A DNA stretch of 64,000 nt from positions 186,001-250,000 of the forward strand of contig CAKVHV010000001.1 of NCBI GenBank assembly GCA_934754475.1, written 5' to 3'. This stretch comes from an uncultured Clostridia bacterium (lineage in GTDB: Bacteria; Bacillota; Clostridia; Christensenellales; UBA1242). The notes below the pieces were generated by a model. The model was not told where the DNA came from. It was given only the letters and a program-made list of their open reading frames with translations, and searched no databases. Within the stretch, counting starts at the first letter, position 1. Every line of letters begins with the position of its first letter. Below, in pieces: positions 9,909 to 19,448 of this stretch. The position numbers were made by a program, and so were the translations under genes.

Positions 9909-11007
9909 TTATAATTCACTAGATGAATTTTCGGATATGCTCAAACAAAATAGAGTTTTGAATAATGGCTCAAATTCCCTTAAAAAAATTGTGTTTCGCA
10001 AAATAACTGCAACAAAAGAAATTAAGTTGCTTTCGCAAGATTATATTACTTATGGATATTTAAGTGTGACTGTCGAAAATCCGCAAAATCTTGAAATTTA
10101 TTACAATGATGTCAAACTTGCAAAATTTACTAAATCTGAAACAAGAATAATATATTGTGTTTTTGAAGATAATCCTACTTTGAAAATTTCAGGCACAAGC
10201 GGGCAGTTGTCTATAGAAATTTATGGCGCTGATTCAACCTATCAAAATTTAATAAAGTGTTGTGCTGGAACAAAAAAACTTGTTTTCGATTGTGGCAAAA
10301 ATGAAGTGTATTCGTATTCTACATCAGATGATATTTCAAACAATAATTTGACATTTGATGAAAGTATTGAAGATATGGTTGACTATGGAGATTGCTATTA
10401 TGATACAGATACTTATAACCATGCTGTGTTAAAAAATATAAACGATAATTTATATTTATACATGTATACGAATGATAATACAATGGTAAAACAGATAACT
10501 TCGACTGTAGAACATGCCAAAATTATTACAAGAGATTACTTAAATTTGCTTAGTGTAGCATATATTAGGGGACAAAAAGTATATTACAAAAGTATTACAA
10601 CAAGTGGAGTTAGTGATGAAATTGAAATTCCGCTTGATACTAAATTTTATCCAAAATCAATATGTGAAATTTCTATCAGTGGCACTTTTCCTTTGCCTAT
10701 AATTGGAATTGCTAGTTACGATGGCAAGATTGCTCTAGCGTATTTGTCTAATGATTCTGCAGAATTATTGACAGATAAAAATGGTCAAAATGCCAAAATT
10801 TTTGTAACTGGAAACAAAGTCGATATTGCGGTAATTAACGATTACAACGTGATTATTAGTAAATATCTATGTACCAACTATAGTTTAACTCAACAAGGTG
10901 AGAATACAACCATTTGGAATGTGAATGATATTGTCAAAATTGACGATAAATATTTGCTATTTAATAACAAAGAACTAAGCGGAACGATTAATTATGATGA
11001 CATCTAG
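9901..11007 (+). CDS. Unknown tail-region protein
   Basis: A 368-residue beta-rich protein. The internal ATG at 9901 is used because it overlaps the end of the nozzle-like gene, suggesting coupling. The second half has repeated hydrophobic strands (residues 180-330) like a small propeller or fibre. It may be a tail needle, tailspike or plug. No endosialidase or lyase motif is seen. Confidence 0.45.
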   Translation: MNDYNSLDEFSDMLKQNRVLNNGSNSLKKIVFRKITATKEIKLLSQDYITYGYLSVTVENPQNLEIYYNDVKLAKFTKSETRIIYCVFEDNPTLKISGTSGQLSIEIYGADSTYQNLIKCCAGTKKLVFDCGKNEVYSYSTSDDISNNNLTFDESIEDMVDYGDCYYDTDTYNHAVLKNINDNLYLYMYTNDNTMVKQITSTVEHAKIITRDYLNLLSVAYIRGQKVYYKSITTSGVSDEIEIPLDTKFYPKSICEISISGTFPLPIIGIASYDGKIALAYLSNDSAELLTDKNGQNAKIFVTGNKVDIAVINDYNVIISKYLCTNYSLTQQGENTTIWNVNDIVKIDDKYLLFNNKELSGTINYDDI

Positions 11008-11068
11008 TAGTATCGCAGATAAAATTCTAAAAATTAATTTGAGTTCGTTTAATTCTAGGAGAAAAAGT

Positions 11069-11821
11069 ATGAATAAATATACAAATAATGCTTTTGAAAA
11101 AATGCTTGTTCAAGAATTTGACAAAGATATAGCAAATCAAAAGATTATTGATTTGCAAAGAGAGATTTTGGATATTTGTGAAAAGAATATCCTAAAGTCA
11201 ACTGCTTTTGAACAAGATGAACTAAAAAAGTTAAAAAATTTAAAAGAAATAAAAATAGAAGAAAAACAAGAAATTTATTTTGACTACGATGATTTTGGCA
11301 ATCCGAAAAACTATATGCAAGAATCTGAATATAATGATTATGTTGATAGTTTAGACAAACTCAATAATCAAATAAAGGTTGCCAAGTTCAAATTATTTTA
11401 TTTGAATAGTTTAAAAAATCAAGCAATAAAGGACTGTAATATTACAAAAGCAATCAAAATTAGTGACGAAATCGCTGATGGAGAACAGTCAATTAATGTC
11501 TTGAATTTTGAAGTCGAAAACATCAACAATAATGTAAAATCCAATAAGACAAAGTTCTATGATGATTACAAACAACTTCTTGAACTTGTTTCGACGTCTA
11601 AATCTTTGCTTTCTATGGATTCTTTGAAAAAAGAGTATTCCTTAAAAGTAATTAATTATTTTATTGCAAAAAAATCTTTGTATTTAATTGATTATTATTT
11701 GGGTGCGGTTGACAAAGATAAAATTAATGAAGCTCTTAATGGTGATGCTATTAAACAATTTTTTGGCGATAGTTTGGAAATTGTCAAAAGTGATATAAAA
11801 AATGTGGGAACAAATAGTTAA
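11069..11821 (+). CDS. Coiled-coil phage protein
   Basis: A 250-residue, strongly charged, helical protein with coiled-coil stretches around 15-60 and 100-190. The frame is open from 10994, but ATG 11069 is preceded by TAGGAG and is the better start. It sits between tail-like and lysis-like genes. Possible roles are an ejection protein or a tail chaperone. No family recognised. Confidence 0.45.
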   Translation: MNKYTNNAFEKMLVQEFDKDIANQKIIDLQREILDICEKNILKSTAFEQDELKKLKNLKEIKIEEKQEIYFDYDDFGNPKNYMQESEYNDYVDSLDKLNNQIKVAKFKLFYLNSLKNQAIKDCNITKAIKISDEIADGEQSINVLNFEVENINNNVKSNKTKFYDDYKQLLELVSTSKSLLSMDSLKKEYSLKVINYFIAKKSLYLIDYYLGAVDKDKINEALNGDAIKQFFGDSLEIVKSDIKNVGTNS

Positions 11822-12056
11822 TTTAGCCATAAGTAATGGCTTGTTTGCGGTACTTTTTTTGGGGCTACTGGTTTATCAACTAAAAGATAGCAGAAGTCGA
11901 GAACAAAAATATCAAATGACTATCGAAAAACTCGGAAATTCGCTTGAAATTGTTAAGCAGGTTAAGGAAGATGTTGAAGACATCAAGGACAAAATAAATT
12001 CAAAAAAGATTGTCTTTAGAAAAGTTAAGGAGAAAACTAATGAAGAAAAAGCTTAA
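11802..12056 (+). CDS. BhlA/UviB-like holin-type protein
   Basis: An 84-residue protein with one N-terminal membrane helix (about 5-28) followed by a charged helix with SREQKYQMTIEKL near 35-48. This layout is the BhlA/UviB family (holin-like, bacteriocin- or phage-linked). It overlaps the previous gene by 20 bases and the next by 17. Confidence 0.7.
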   Translation: MWEQIVNLAISNGLFAVLFLGLLVYQLKDSRSREQKYQMTIEKLGNSLEIVKQVKEDVEDIKDKINSKKIVFRKVKEKTNEEKA

Positions 12057-12288
12057 AACTACATCGTTTTGGCTAGGATTGAGTGGTGCGGTATTTGTTG
12101 TTTTGGATACTGTTTCCAAAATTGTTGGTCTAAATCTATATTCAAAAGAAGTTGAAACTATAATACTTGCTGTGTGTTCTGCTCTTATTATGGTGGGATT
12201 CATAACCAAACGAAATGAAACCGAAACTTCCGATTCTTCAAAAGAAGAACTACTTGAAGATATAAATGATGTAGACAAAGATAAATAA
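12040..12288 (+). CDS. Phage holin
   Basis: An 82-residue protein with two membrane segments (about 8-30 and 42-60: TSFWLGLSGAVFVVLDTVSK and IILAVCSALIMVGFITKR) and an acidic tail, the pattern of phi-LC3-like holins. AAGGAG lies upstream of the ATG. It is the last gene of the module. No endolysin gene accompanies it here. Confidence 0.7.
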   Translation: MKKKLKTTSFWLGLSGAVFVVLDTVSKIVGLNLYSKEVETIILAVCSALIMVGFITKRNETETSDSSKEELLEDINDVDKDK

Positions 12289-12299
12289 ACTTGTTTTTT

Positions 12300-12340
12300 G
12301 GTGTTCGATTTGTTTTATGACAAATTTGAACACCTTTTTT
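12300..12340 (+). terminator. Terminator closing the podovirus module
   Basis: A 13-bp, nearly perfect stem (GGTGTTCGATTTG with CAAATTTGAACACC), an 8-base loop and a T run. It separates the phage genes from the chromosomal genes to the right. Confidence 0.85.
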
Positions 12341-12401
12341 TATTTTTGATTTGCCAATATCTAATTTTTAATATATACTAAAAATATTAAAAGGGTGTTT
12401 T

Positions 12402-13352
12402 ATGATTTACAAAAATTCAATTAAGATTTTATTTTCAAACTTTGATATAGTATGGAAGAATATTCTATATTATATTTTGGCGTTTTTAATAACGGGCGGT
12501 CTATGCTATATTTGCATTAATCCTATATATAAACTTTTAAGTGATGGTGGACTGGTTACAGATTTTTTGAATGTGTATTCAGATTTTTTGTCAAATTTAA
12601 ATTTAACTTCATTGTTTACTTCAATTAGTACTTTGTTTGAAAGACTAACCGAAATTTTGCAAAATAATTTGTCTCGTGTTTGGATTAATTTTGCAGGTAT
12701 TGGAATAACAATATTCTTTGTTAAATTTATTCTTTCTAATTTGACAATTATGCCTTCGTGCAATTCTCTTCATTATTATATGGGAAGTATGAATAAGCAC
12801 GGATATTTCTTGAGTTTTGGCGAAACTTTGGGTAGAAACTTTCGTTTTGCACTAGTTGACTTTTTGGTGATGTTTCCTTTGAAAGTTTTGTATTTGGGTA
12901 TATTTATTTTGTGCTTGAAATTATTTAATATATCCTTTGTAATGTCTATTGTGGCTATAATAGTTATAATCCTTGGCTTTGTGCTATTATTCTCACTTAA
13001 GTATTCAATCTTTGCTGGTTGGGCACCAACAATGTGTGTTATGAATTATGGTGTGTTTAAATCTTTGAAAGTTAGCGTAAAAAATGCTTTCAGAATATTT
13101 CCTAAAGTCTTTTCAAATTCAATTGGCATAGTTATTACAATAATTCTTTCTAATGTCCTTATTGGAACTTTTACATTCCTAGTAGGACTTATTCTTACTA
13201 TTCCTGTATCGTATCTACTTTATAGTATTTTTGGAATGGTGGTTGTTTATGAAGGTCAGGGTATGAGATATTATGTTGACGTATATAATGTTATAACCCC
13301 TAAGAAAAAGGAAGTAAGTGACAAATTAAAATCAATGAAATATATTGTTTAG
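12402..13352 (+). CDS. Unknown multi-pass membrane protein
   Basis: A 316-residue protein with about five to six hydrophobic helices (near 20-40, 100-120, 150-175, 180-205, 240-290). The cytosolic segment before the last pair (GVFKSLKVSVKNAFRIFPKV) is typical of Firmicute integral-membrane proteins of unknown function. Own ribosome site (AAAGGGTG). No transporter signature. Confidence 0.5.
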   Translation: MIYKNSIKILFSNFDIVWKNILYYILAFLITGGLCYICINPIYKLLSDGGLVTDFLNVYSDFLSNLNLTSLFTSISTLFERLTEILQNNLSRVWINFAGIGITIFFVKFILSNLTIMPSCNSLHYYMGSMNKHGYFLSFGETLGRNFRFALVDFLVMFPLKVLYLGIFILCLKLFNISFVMSIVAIIVIILGFVLLFSLKYSIFAGWAPTMCVMNYGVFKSLKVSVKNAFRIFPKVFSNSIGIVITIILSNVLIGTFTFLVGLILTIPVSYLLYSIFGMVVVYEGQGMRYYVDVYNVITPKKKEVSDKLKSMKYIV

Positions 13353-13765
13353 TTTTTGTACTTATCACATAAATTGCAGTATTTGTCGCATTTTGGATAA
13401 TAAACAATAATTTTTCTAAATATTAACTCCAAATATTGATTTTTTTGAAATATTAGTTTATAATACTAATAACGAAGTTAGTTGAATATTATATTTTCAA
13501 AAACAAATAATAGGCTTTTTGCCTAATTAGATTTTTTTGTGTGCCTTAAAAGCTTTTTGTTGGCTCAAATGTTATGTGGGATTGTTTGTGTCAATATTTT
13601 AATTGTTTTTTTGAAGTGCATACTATCTTAGAGTGGTTCAAATTCTTTTGTTGGACTACAAATTTATATATATTTTGGCTAATTTTAAATAGAATTAAAA
13701 TTAACTTATTTAACTAAAATTAATTTAATTCTAAATAATAAAAACACAATATTAAAGGAGAAAAA
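13353..13765 (+). promoter_or_regulatory. Long leader region of rnj with promoter
   Basis: A 413-base gap without a gene. TTGATT at 13436-13441 and TATAAT at 13459-13464 (17-base spacing) form a good promoter. A small hairpin (AATAGGC-TTTTT-GCCTAATT, about 13509-13528) followed by a T run may be an attenuator. An AT-only inverted repeat precedes the ribosome site. RNase J and RNase E genes in other bacteria often have long leaders, so autoregulation is possible but unproven. Confidence 0.5.
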
Positions 13766-15436
13766 ATGAATAAACAACAAAACGGAATTAAACTTACATT
13801 CCTTGGTGGTGTTGGCGAAGTAGGAAAAAACCTTATGGTTTTGGAATATAACAACGAGATGCTTGTAATTGATAGTGGTCTTGCTTTCCCTTCGGACGAT
13901 ATGCCGGGAATAGATATTGTCATTCCAGACTTTACTTATCTAATAAATAATAGACAAAAAATTAAGGCAATCTTAATTACTCATGGTCACGAAGACCATA
14001 TTGGTGCTTTGCCATACTTGCTTAGAGAACTTCCAAATGTTCCAGTGTATGCAAGTAAACTAAGTGTGGCACTTATTGAAAACAAACTAAAAGAACACAA
14101 AAAGATTAAATGTAAACCAATTTGTGTTAAGCCAAAACAGGTTGTCAAAATTGGAAGTTTCCAAGTAGAATTTGTTAAGGTTACACATAGTATAAGTGGT
14201 TCTATGGCGCTAGCAATCACAACTCCAGTTGGTGTATACTTCCATACTGGTGATTTCAAAATTGATTATACACCAATTGATGGTGACGCTATGGATATGG
14301 TTAGACTTGCTGAAATTAGTAGAAAAGGTGTCCTTCTTTTGACCGCAGACAGTACAAATGCCGAACGTCCGGGATTTAGTATGAGTGAGAGAAAAGTTGG
14401 AGCAACACTAGATAATCTTTTTGTTCAAAATGCTTCAAAAAGAATTATTATAGCAACTTTTGCAAGTAATGTTCATAGAATTCAACAAATTTTGAATATC
14501 TGCGAAAAATACAATAGAAAGATTGTGTTTACTGGTAGAAGTATGCTAAATATTTGTGAAACTGCAGCCAAAATCGGCGAGCTTAACTTCAACAAAGAAA
14601 TTGTTGTTGATGTTAACAATATGGACAAGTACGAAGACTCTCAAATTTGTATTCTTTGTACTGGAAGCCAAGGCGAAGAAAATTCCGCACTTACAAGAAT
14701 GGCCAATGGCGAGTTTAATAAAATTGAAATCGGAAGCAATGATTATGTAATTTTTTCGTCATCAGTTATTCCGGGAAATGAAAAAGAAATTAATAATGTA
14801 ATTAACCTTTTGTATTCAAAAGGTGCATCAATTATTTATGAATCCTTGGCAGAAGTGCATGTTAGTGGTCACGCTTATCAAGAAGAACTCAAAACTATGC
14901 ACACTTTACTCAAACCTAAATTTTTTGTGCCTGTTCATGGTGAATATAGACATCTTAAGGCTCATAGTAATTTGGCAAAAGATTTGGGAATGAATGAACG
15001 TAACATTGTTATTCCAGAAATTGGTGATACAATTACAATTAACAAAAATGTTATCAAAAAATCTGGCACTGTTCCTTCGGGAATTAAACTAGTTGACGGA
15101 TATGAAGTTAGCGAAGCGGGTGGCATTGTTCAAAGAGATAGAATGCAACTTGCCGAAGAAGGAATTTGTATAGTAACTATCACAATTTCTGCAAAAAATG
15201 GTTCGCTAACATCAAAACCGGATATTTTAACTCGTGGATTTATGACTATTAAGGGCAACGAAGAAATGATTGAAGAAGTCAAAGATTTGTTGCTAAACCA
15301 AATTATTACTGCAAACTTCAAAACACAAGATTGGGCAATGATTAAAGGAAATGTCAAAAAGACTTTGCAAACTTATTTCTTTAAGAAATGCAAGAGAAAA
15401 CCTTTGATTATTCCAATTATTATTGAAACAAACTGA
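13766..15436 (+). CDS. rnj: Ribonuclease J
   Basis: A 556-residue metallo-beta-lactamase/beta-CASP ribonuclease involved in 5'-3' exonuclease and endonuclease mRNA turnover and rRNA maturation. The zinc site HGHEDH is at residues 73-78, the second metal histidine is in FHTGDFKID near 155, and beta-CASP motifs follow (SSSVIPGNEKE near 335, VSGHAYQEE near 365, PVHGEYRHL near 390). Length matches the family. Strong AAAGGAG site. The next gene starts a few bases past the stop. Confidence 0.95.
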   Translation: MNKQQNGIKLTFLGGVGEVGKNLMVLEYNNEMLVIDSGLAFPSDDMPGIDIVIPDFTYLINNRQKIKAILITHGHEDHIGALPYLLRELPNVPVYASKLSVALIENKLKEHKKIKCKPICVKPKQVVKIGSFQVEFVKVTHSISGSMALAITTPVGVYFHTGDFKIDYTPIDGDAMDMVRLAEISRKGVLLLTADSTNAERPGFSMSERKVGATLDNLFVQNASKRIIIATFASNVHRIQQILNICEKYNRKIVFTGRSMLNICETAAKIGELNFNKEIVVDVNNMDKYEDSQICILCTGSQGEENSALTRMANGEFNKIEIGSNDYVIFSSSVIPGNEKEINNVINLLYSKGASIIYESLAEVHVSGHAYQEELKTMHTLLKPKFFVPVHGEYRHLKAHSNLAKDLGMNERNIVIPEIGDTITINKNVIKKSGTVPSGIKLVDGYEVSEAGGIVQRDRMQLAEEGICIVTITISAKNGSLTSKPDILTRGFMTIKGNEEMIEEVKDLLLNQIITANFKTQDWAMIKGNVKKTLQTYFFKKCKRKPLIIPIIIETN

Positions 15437-15443
15437 GAATGAA

Positions 15444-16064
15444 ATGGAATTTGATATTACAATTGAAAAATTAACCGATGAAAGATACTATGCAAAATCT
15501 AATTATGTGCCTATAATTAGGGATAAATCGGCTAAATATTTGTACGATTTTGTAAAAGACAATCAATTTGAAAATGTTCTTGAAATTGGCTGTGCTATTG
15601 GATATAGTGGCAATATAATTTTGAGTGCTGGTGCAAAGAGATTGACAACTATAGATATAAACAAAGATTACTTGGAAGTTGCCAAAAGAACTTTTGAAAA
15701 ATTTGACAATTTGGACAAAGTGCAGATAATTTTGGGTGATGCCAAAGATGTTTTGAAAGACTTGGAAGCCCAAGGCAAAAAATTTGATATGATATTTTTA
15801 GACGGGGCAAAAGGTCAATATATAGCATATCTTGATACACTCAAAAACTTGTTGCAAACGGACGGTGTAATCTTTGCGGATAATGTTTTGCTTGGCGGAA
15901 TGGTTGAAAGTAATCAGATTATTCCGCACAAAAAACGTACAATGGTAGTTAATCTAAGAAAATATTTGGATGCAGTTAATCACTATCCATACAAAACGGA
16001 TTTATTAAGGCTTGAAGACGGAATTGCAATTACAAAAGTTGAAAAAGGAGAAAACAATGCTTGA
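15444..16064 (+). CDS. trmR: tRNA 5-hydroxyuridine O-methyltransferase (TrmR-like)
   Basis: A 206-residue class I SAM-dependent methyltransferase of the O-methyltransferase family 3. The SAM loop is VLEIGCAIGYSG (about 44-55), the acidic ribose site TTIDINKDY, and a metal-site aspartate lies in MIFLDGAKGQY. In Bacillus the homologue (YrrM/TrmR) methylates ho5U34 to mo5U34 in tRNA and sits next to U32-family TrhP genes. Here a U32 gene follows with an 8-base overlap, which supports that role over small-molecule methylation. The start could be ATG 15444 or the upstream TTG 15423. Confidence 0.75.
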   Translation: MEFDITIEKLTDERYYAKSNYVPIIRDKSAKYLYDFVKDNQFENVLEIGCAIGYSGNIILSAGAKRLTTIDINKDYLEVAKRTFEKFDNLDKVQIILGDAKDVLKDLEAQGKKFDMIFLDGAKGQYIAYLDTLKNLLQTDGVIFADNVLLGGMVESNQIIPHKKRTMVVNLRKYLDAVNHYPYKTDLLRLEDGIAITKVEKGENNA

Positions 16065-17265
16065 ATTACTTTCACCAGCTGGAAATATGGAAAAATTAAA
16101 AGTCGCATTTAAGTTTGGCGCAGATGCTTGTTATTTGGCTGGCAAAAAGTTCGGTCTTAGAGCATTTTCGGATAATTTTGATGAAAATGAATTAACTGAA
16201 GCGGTTGAATATGCACATAGTTTAAACAAAAAAATTTATGTTACTATCAATATTGTTGCACATAATGTTGATTTTGACGGTCTCGAAGAATATTTGGAAT
16301 TTCTTGAAAGTATAAAAATTGACGGAATTATAGTTAGCGATATTGGAATAATGGAACTTGCAAAACAAGCTGCTCCAAAACTAGAATTGCATGTGTCTAC
16401 TCAAGCAAATGTTACAAACAAATATACAGCCAAATTTTATTGTGATTTGGGTGCAAAAAGATTGGTTTTAGCAAGAGAACTTAGCATCCAAGAAATCAAA
16501 GAAATCAGAGACTTTATTCCAAAAGATGTAGAAATTGAAACTTTTGTTCATGGTGCGATGTGTATATCTTATTCGGGAAGATGTTTGCTTTCAAACTATT
16601 TATCAGGAAGAGATAGTAATCGTGGTGCATGTATTCAAGCATGTAGATTTGAATATTCAATTTGCGAAAAGACCAGAAAGGGTGAGCATTATGATATTCA
16701 AGAAGACGAACGTGGAACATATATTCTTAATAGCAAAGATTTGTGTATGATTGAATATATCAAAGATTTGGTTGAAGCGGGTGTAACTTCGTTTAAGATT
16801 GAAGGTCGAATGAAAAGTCCTTATTATGTAGCGACAATAACTAATGCTTACAGGAGAGCAATTGATGATTTCAAAAGTAACAAACCTTTTGACAAAACTC
16901 TTCTTGAAGAAGTTCAAAAAACTAGCCACCGAAGATATACAACAGGGTTTTATTTCGGCGCTAAGGACAAAGAATATATCCTTGATAGTATGCCTGTTCA
17001 AAGCCATGACTTTATTGCGATTGTCAAAGAAGATACTCAAAATGGATATGTTAAAATTGAACAACGTAATCGTTTCAAAGTTGGAGACGAATTAGAAGTT
17101 TTGTCACCAAGTGATTGCTTTAACAAAATAATCAAAGTAACAGAAATGTATGATGAAAATAATAATTTGGTTGAAGATGCAAGTTTGGTACAACAAATTT
17201 TAAATCTAAAAACAGATTTGAATTTGAAAACTGGCGACATCTTAAGAAAAAAAGAAAACAACTAA
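16057..17265 (+). CDS. trhP: Peptidase U32-family tRNA hydroxylation protein (TrhP-like)
   Basis: A 402-residue U32-family protein. It starts ELLSPAGNMEKLKVAFKFGA and has the family signature HGAMCISYSGRCLLSNYLSG (about 180-199) with further cysteines (GACIQACRFEYS) that in this family bind an Fe-S cluster. TrhP proteins make 5-hydroxyuridine at tRNA position 34 using prephenate. The preceding trmR supplies the methylation step. Only one U32 gene is present, whereas Bacillus has two. ATG 16057 chosen for its AAAGGAG. Confidence 0.8.
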   Translation: MLELLSPAGNMEKLKVAFKFGADACYLAGKKFGLRAFSDNFDENELTEAVEYAHSLNKKIYVTINIVAHNVDFDGLEEYLEFLESIKIDGIIVSDIGIMELAKQAAPKLELHVSTQANVTNKYTAKFYCDLGAKRLVLARELSIQEIKEIRDFIPKDVEIETFVHGAMCISYSGRCLLSNYLSGRDSNRGACIQACRFEYSICEKTRKGEHYDIQEDERGTYILNSKDLCMIEYIKDLVEAGVTSFKIEGRMKSPYYVATITNAYRRAIDDFKSNKPFDKTLLEEVQKTSHRRYTTGFYFGAKDKEYILDSMPVQSHDFIAIVKEDTQNGYVKIEQRNRFKVGDELEVLSPSDCFNKIIKVTEMYDENNNLVEDASLVQQILNLKTDLNLKTGDILRKKENN

Positions 17266-17302
17266 GCAATCATTTTATAACTAAAATTAAATAATAAAAA
17301 TT

Positions 17303-17340
17303 AGATAGGTTAATTTGATAAATGTGACCTATCTTTTTTT
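17303..17340 (+). terminator. Terminator after trhP
   Basis: AGATAGGT (17303-17310) pairs with ACCTATCT (17327-17334), followed by a T run. Confidence 0.8.
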
Positions 17341-17745
17341 GTAAAACTCTAATAGTGGATTTAAACGATTTATTTAATTTAATTGCTCAATAAAACATGT
17401 AATTGAAGTGTTTATTTGTATCGTTTTATTAAAATATTTATTTAAATTGTTTAATTGAGATTTTTATTAAAATATTAATTTAATGATTTGTATCTGACAT
17501 TAAACATTAAACATATATGTCATTAATAAAAATTTAAAAACATGAATAAATATGTAAAAATATAAATAAATATACAAACAATTAAAATTGTATAATTTGA
17601 TAGAGCTGTATTGAATATGGCGTATAAAAATACAATAAATAAAATAATTATTCATAAAATTATATATTAAACAATTTGATTAATTTTGTTTGGACAGGCA
17701 AATTTCGGCAATATTCGACATATACATTAGGTATAGGAGTTTGAT
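17341..17745. other. AT-rich intergenic region upstream of sigK
   Basis: About 400 bases of almost pure A/T with many short TTTAATT-type repeats. No gene or structured RNA was found. The sigK ribosome site (TAGGAG) ends it. A CATATACATT stretch near 17718 might be a sporulation-type -10 box, but this is weak. Confidence 0.4.
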
Positions 17746-18450
17746 ATGATTGTTGAAAGTTTTATGATGTTCTTACAAAAGATAATGTTTTTTTCTTCAT
17801 ACATAAAAAATTCTTCTTCCTTTGCAAAACCGCTGACTGCAGAAGATGAAAAATACTACCTTGAGCAATTTGAAAAAGGGGACGAAAGAGCAAAAGAAAT
17901 ACTTATTGAGCATAATTTGAGACTTGTTGCACATGTAGTCAAAAAGTATAATCAGGCTGACGAAGCTGATGACTTAATTTCTGTGGGGAGTTTGGGGCTT
18001 ATTAAAGCGATAAATTCGTATAGACTAAATCATGGAACTCAATTTAGCACCTATGCTGCAAAATGTATTGAAAATGAGATTCTGATGCTAATCAGGGCAA
18101 ACAAAAAACATAAGTGCAACGTGAGTATTGAAGATGTGCTTGGAGCTGATGACGAAGAGAATGAAATACATGTTGGAGATTTGAGTTTTGACGAAGATGA
18201 GAATGTAGAGAATATTGTTGAACAAAAGATTGTGTCTCAGGATTTGGATAAAGTTTTAAAAAAATATTTGTCACCAAGAGAATATGAAATAATGTGTCTT
18301 AGATATGGACTACTAGGAAAACCAATGCTTACTCAAAGAGAAGTAGCCAAAAAATTAAATATCAGCCGAAGTTATATATCTAGGCTTGAAAAGAAGTCAA
18401 TAGAAATCTTAAGAAAAGTTATAAACAAAAATGATTATGGGTTCAAGTAA
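17746..18450 (+). CDS. sigK: Sporulation sigma factor, SigK type
   Basis: A 234-residue sigma-70 factor. Region 2 has IEHNLRLVAHVVKKYNQ and DDLISVGSLGLIKAINSYR; region 4 has LSPREYEIMCLRYGLLG and the helix-turn-helix TQREVAKKLNISRSYISRLE. An N-terminal hydrophobic pro-region (about 1-25, MMFLQKIMFFSSYI) followed by SSFAKPLTAEDEKYYLE matches SigK/SigE precursors, which are membrane-held until cleaved; SigK is the better match. The gene is continuous, with no intervening skin-like element. It is the main evidence for a spore-forming host. Confidence 0.85.
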   Translation: MIVESFMMFLQKIMFFSSYIKNSSSFAKPLTAEDEKYYLEQFEKGDERAKEILIEHNLRLVAHVVKKYNQADEADDLISVGSLGLIKAINSYRLNHGTQFSTYAAKCIENEILMLIRANKKHKCNVSIEDVLGADDEENEIHVGDLSFDEDENVENIVEQKIVSQDLDKVLKKYLSPREYEIMCLRYGLLGKPMLTQREVAKKLNISRSYISRLEKKSIEILRKVINKNDYGFK

Positions 18451-18486
18451 TAAAATTTGATATAGATATTTTAAATAACTTTAGTG

Positions 18487-18515
18487 TTGCAAATATTGTT
18501 GTGATGTGCTATAAT
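18487..18515 (+). promoter_or_regulatory. rnpB promoter
   Basis: TTGCAA (18487-18492), exactly 17 bases, then TATAAT (18510-18515). The expected start at about 18522 coincides with the 5' strand of the RNase P P1 helix. Confidence 0.85.
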
Positions 18516-18520
18516 AATAT

Positions 18521-18862
18521 TGTTAGATATACAGACGATTGCAAGATTGTATCTTGAGGAAAGTCCGAGCATCACATGAGCAGAATGTTAGCTAACGGCT
18601 AATGGGGGCGACCCTAAGGAAAGTGCAACAGAAAAAATACAGCATCAAGCGATTGGTGCAATAGGTGAAATAGTAGGGTAAGAGCCTACTAATTGCATAG
18701 GTGACTATGTAGTTGTGTAAACCCCATTCGATGCAAGGTAGAAAGACGTTTAAAGTTGCTCAGCTAGTCTTTCGTTACACCGCTTGAAACTATTGGTAAC
18801 AATAGTGCTAGATAGATAATCGTCCAAAACAGAACTCGGCTTATGGATACTCTAACATATAT
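18521..18862 (+). ncRNA. rnpB: RNase P RNA
   Basis: Catalytic RNA that cleaves the 5' leader from tRNA precursors. The conserved 5' core GAGGAAAGTCCGAGCATCAC, the central GGTGAAATAGTAGGGTAAGA and GTGTAAACCCC elements, and the 3' core ACAGAACTCGGCTTAT are all present in order. TGTTAGA at the 5' end pairs with TCTAACA at the 3' end (P1). Length about 340 nt is usual. Confidence 0.95.
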
Positions 18863-18891
18863 GCTTTCACATTTTTGTGAAGGCATTTTTT
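18861..18891 (+). terminator. rnpB terminator
   Basis: ATGCTTTCAC pairs with GTGAAGGCAT across a 6-base loop, followed by a T run, directly after the P1 helix. Confidence 0.85.
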
Positions 18892-19390
18892 ATGTTCTTT
18901 ATTAATATAATTTAACTCAATTCTTTTGCTTTCGTTAATATAAGTTTCACTTTTATTTGTGTAAATTATTTTTTAAATCTGGATGTTTGTTTTTTTGTTT
19001 TGTCACAACCTAAATTTTGTTATTTGTATTATATTGTATTGTATCGTCTTGTATTATCCTTAAATTTCAAGCCGGCTCGTCTTATATTTTTTAGTTGCTG
19101 TCTATGCAACTTGCTAATTTGATTATTTGTTCTTAATGTGTATAATACTTATGATATTGTCAACAAGCAATAATATATTGACAAAAACATATAGTATATA
19201 GTTAAATTAATTATATATTTTGGTCAAAAATATTATTTTTAATATATGATTTAAAAACATGTAAAAAATTAATATTATCTTAAGATTATTTAAGTTAATC
19301 AGTTAAAATAATGTTTGATATGTCAAACAAATATAAATTATTTATCAATGTTTATGTTTTTAATTCTATATAATAATATGCTTTTTAATC
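18892..19390. other. AT-rich intergenic region
   Basis: About 500 bases without a supported gene. It has T/A-rich stretches and a short imperfect repeat of TTGTATT/TTGTATC (19020-19060). No tRNA or riboswitch was recognised. Confidence 0.4.
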
Positions 19391-19420
19391 TTGCAAATTT
19401 TTGGTATTTTATGATATAAT
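19391..19420 (+). promoter_or_regulatory. Promoter of the first rarA
   Basis: TTGCAA (19391-19396) and TATAAT (19415-19420), spacing 18 bases, upstream of the GGAG at 19435 and ATG 19449. Confidence 0.65.
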
Positions 19421-19448
19421 TATCATGTATTAAATGGAGTTTAACATT

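Noticed and set aside
13625..13660. tRNA-like T-loop (GGTTCAAATTC)
   Set aside because: The flanking bases do not form a T stem, and no acceptor or anticodon arm could be built around it.
17700..17735. SigE/SigK-type promoter for sigK
   Set aside because: Only a loose CATA-type match and no clear -35; not strong enough to list.
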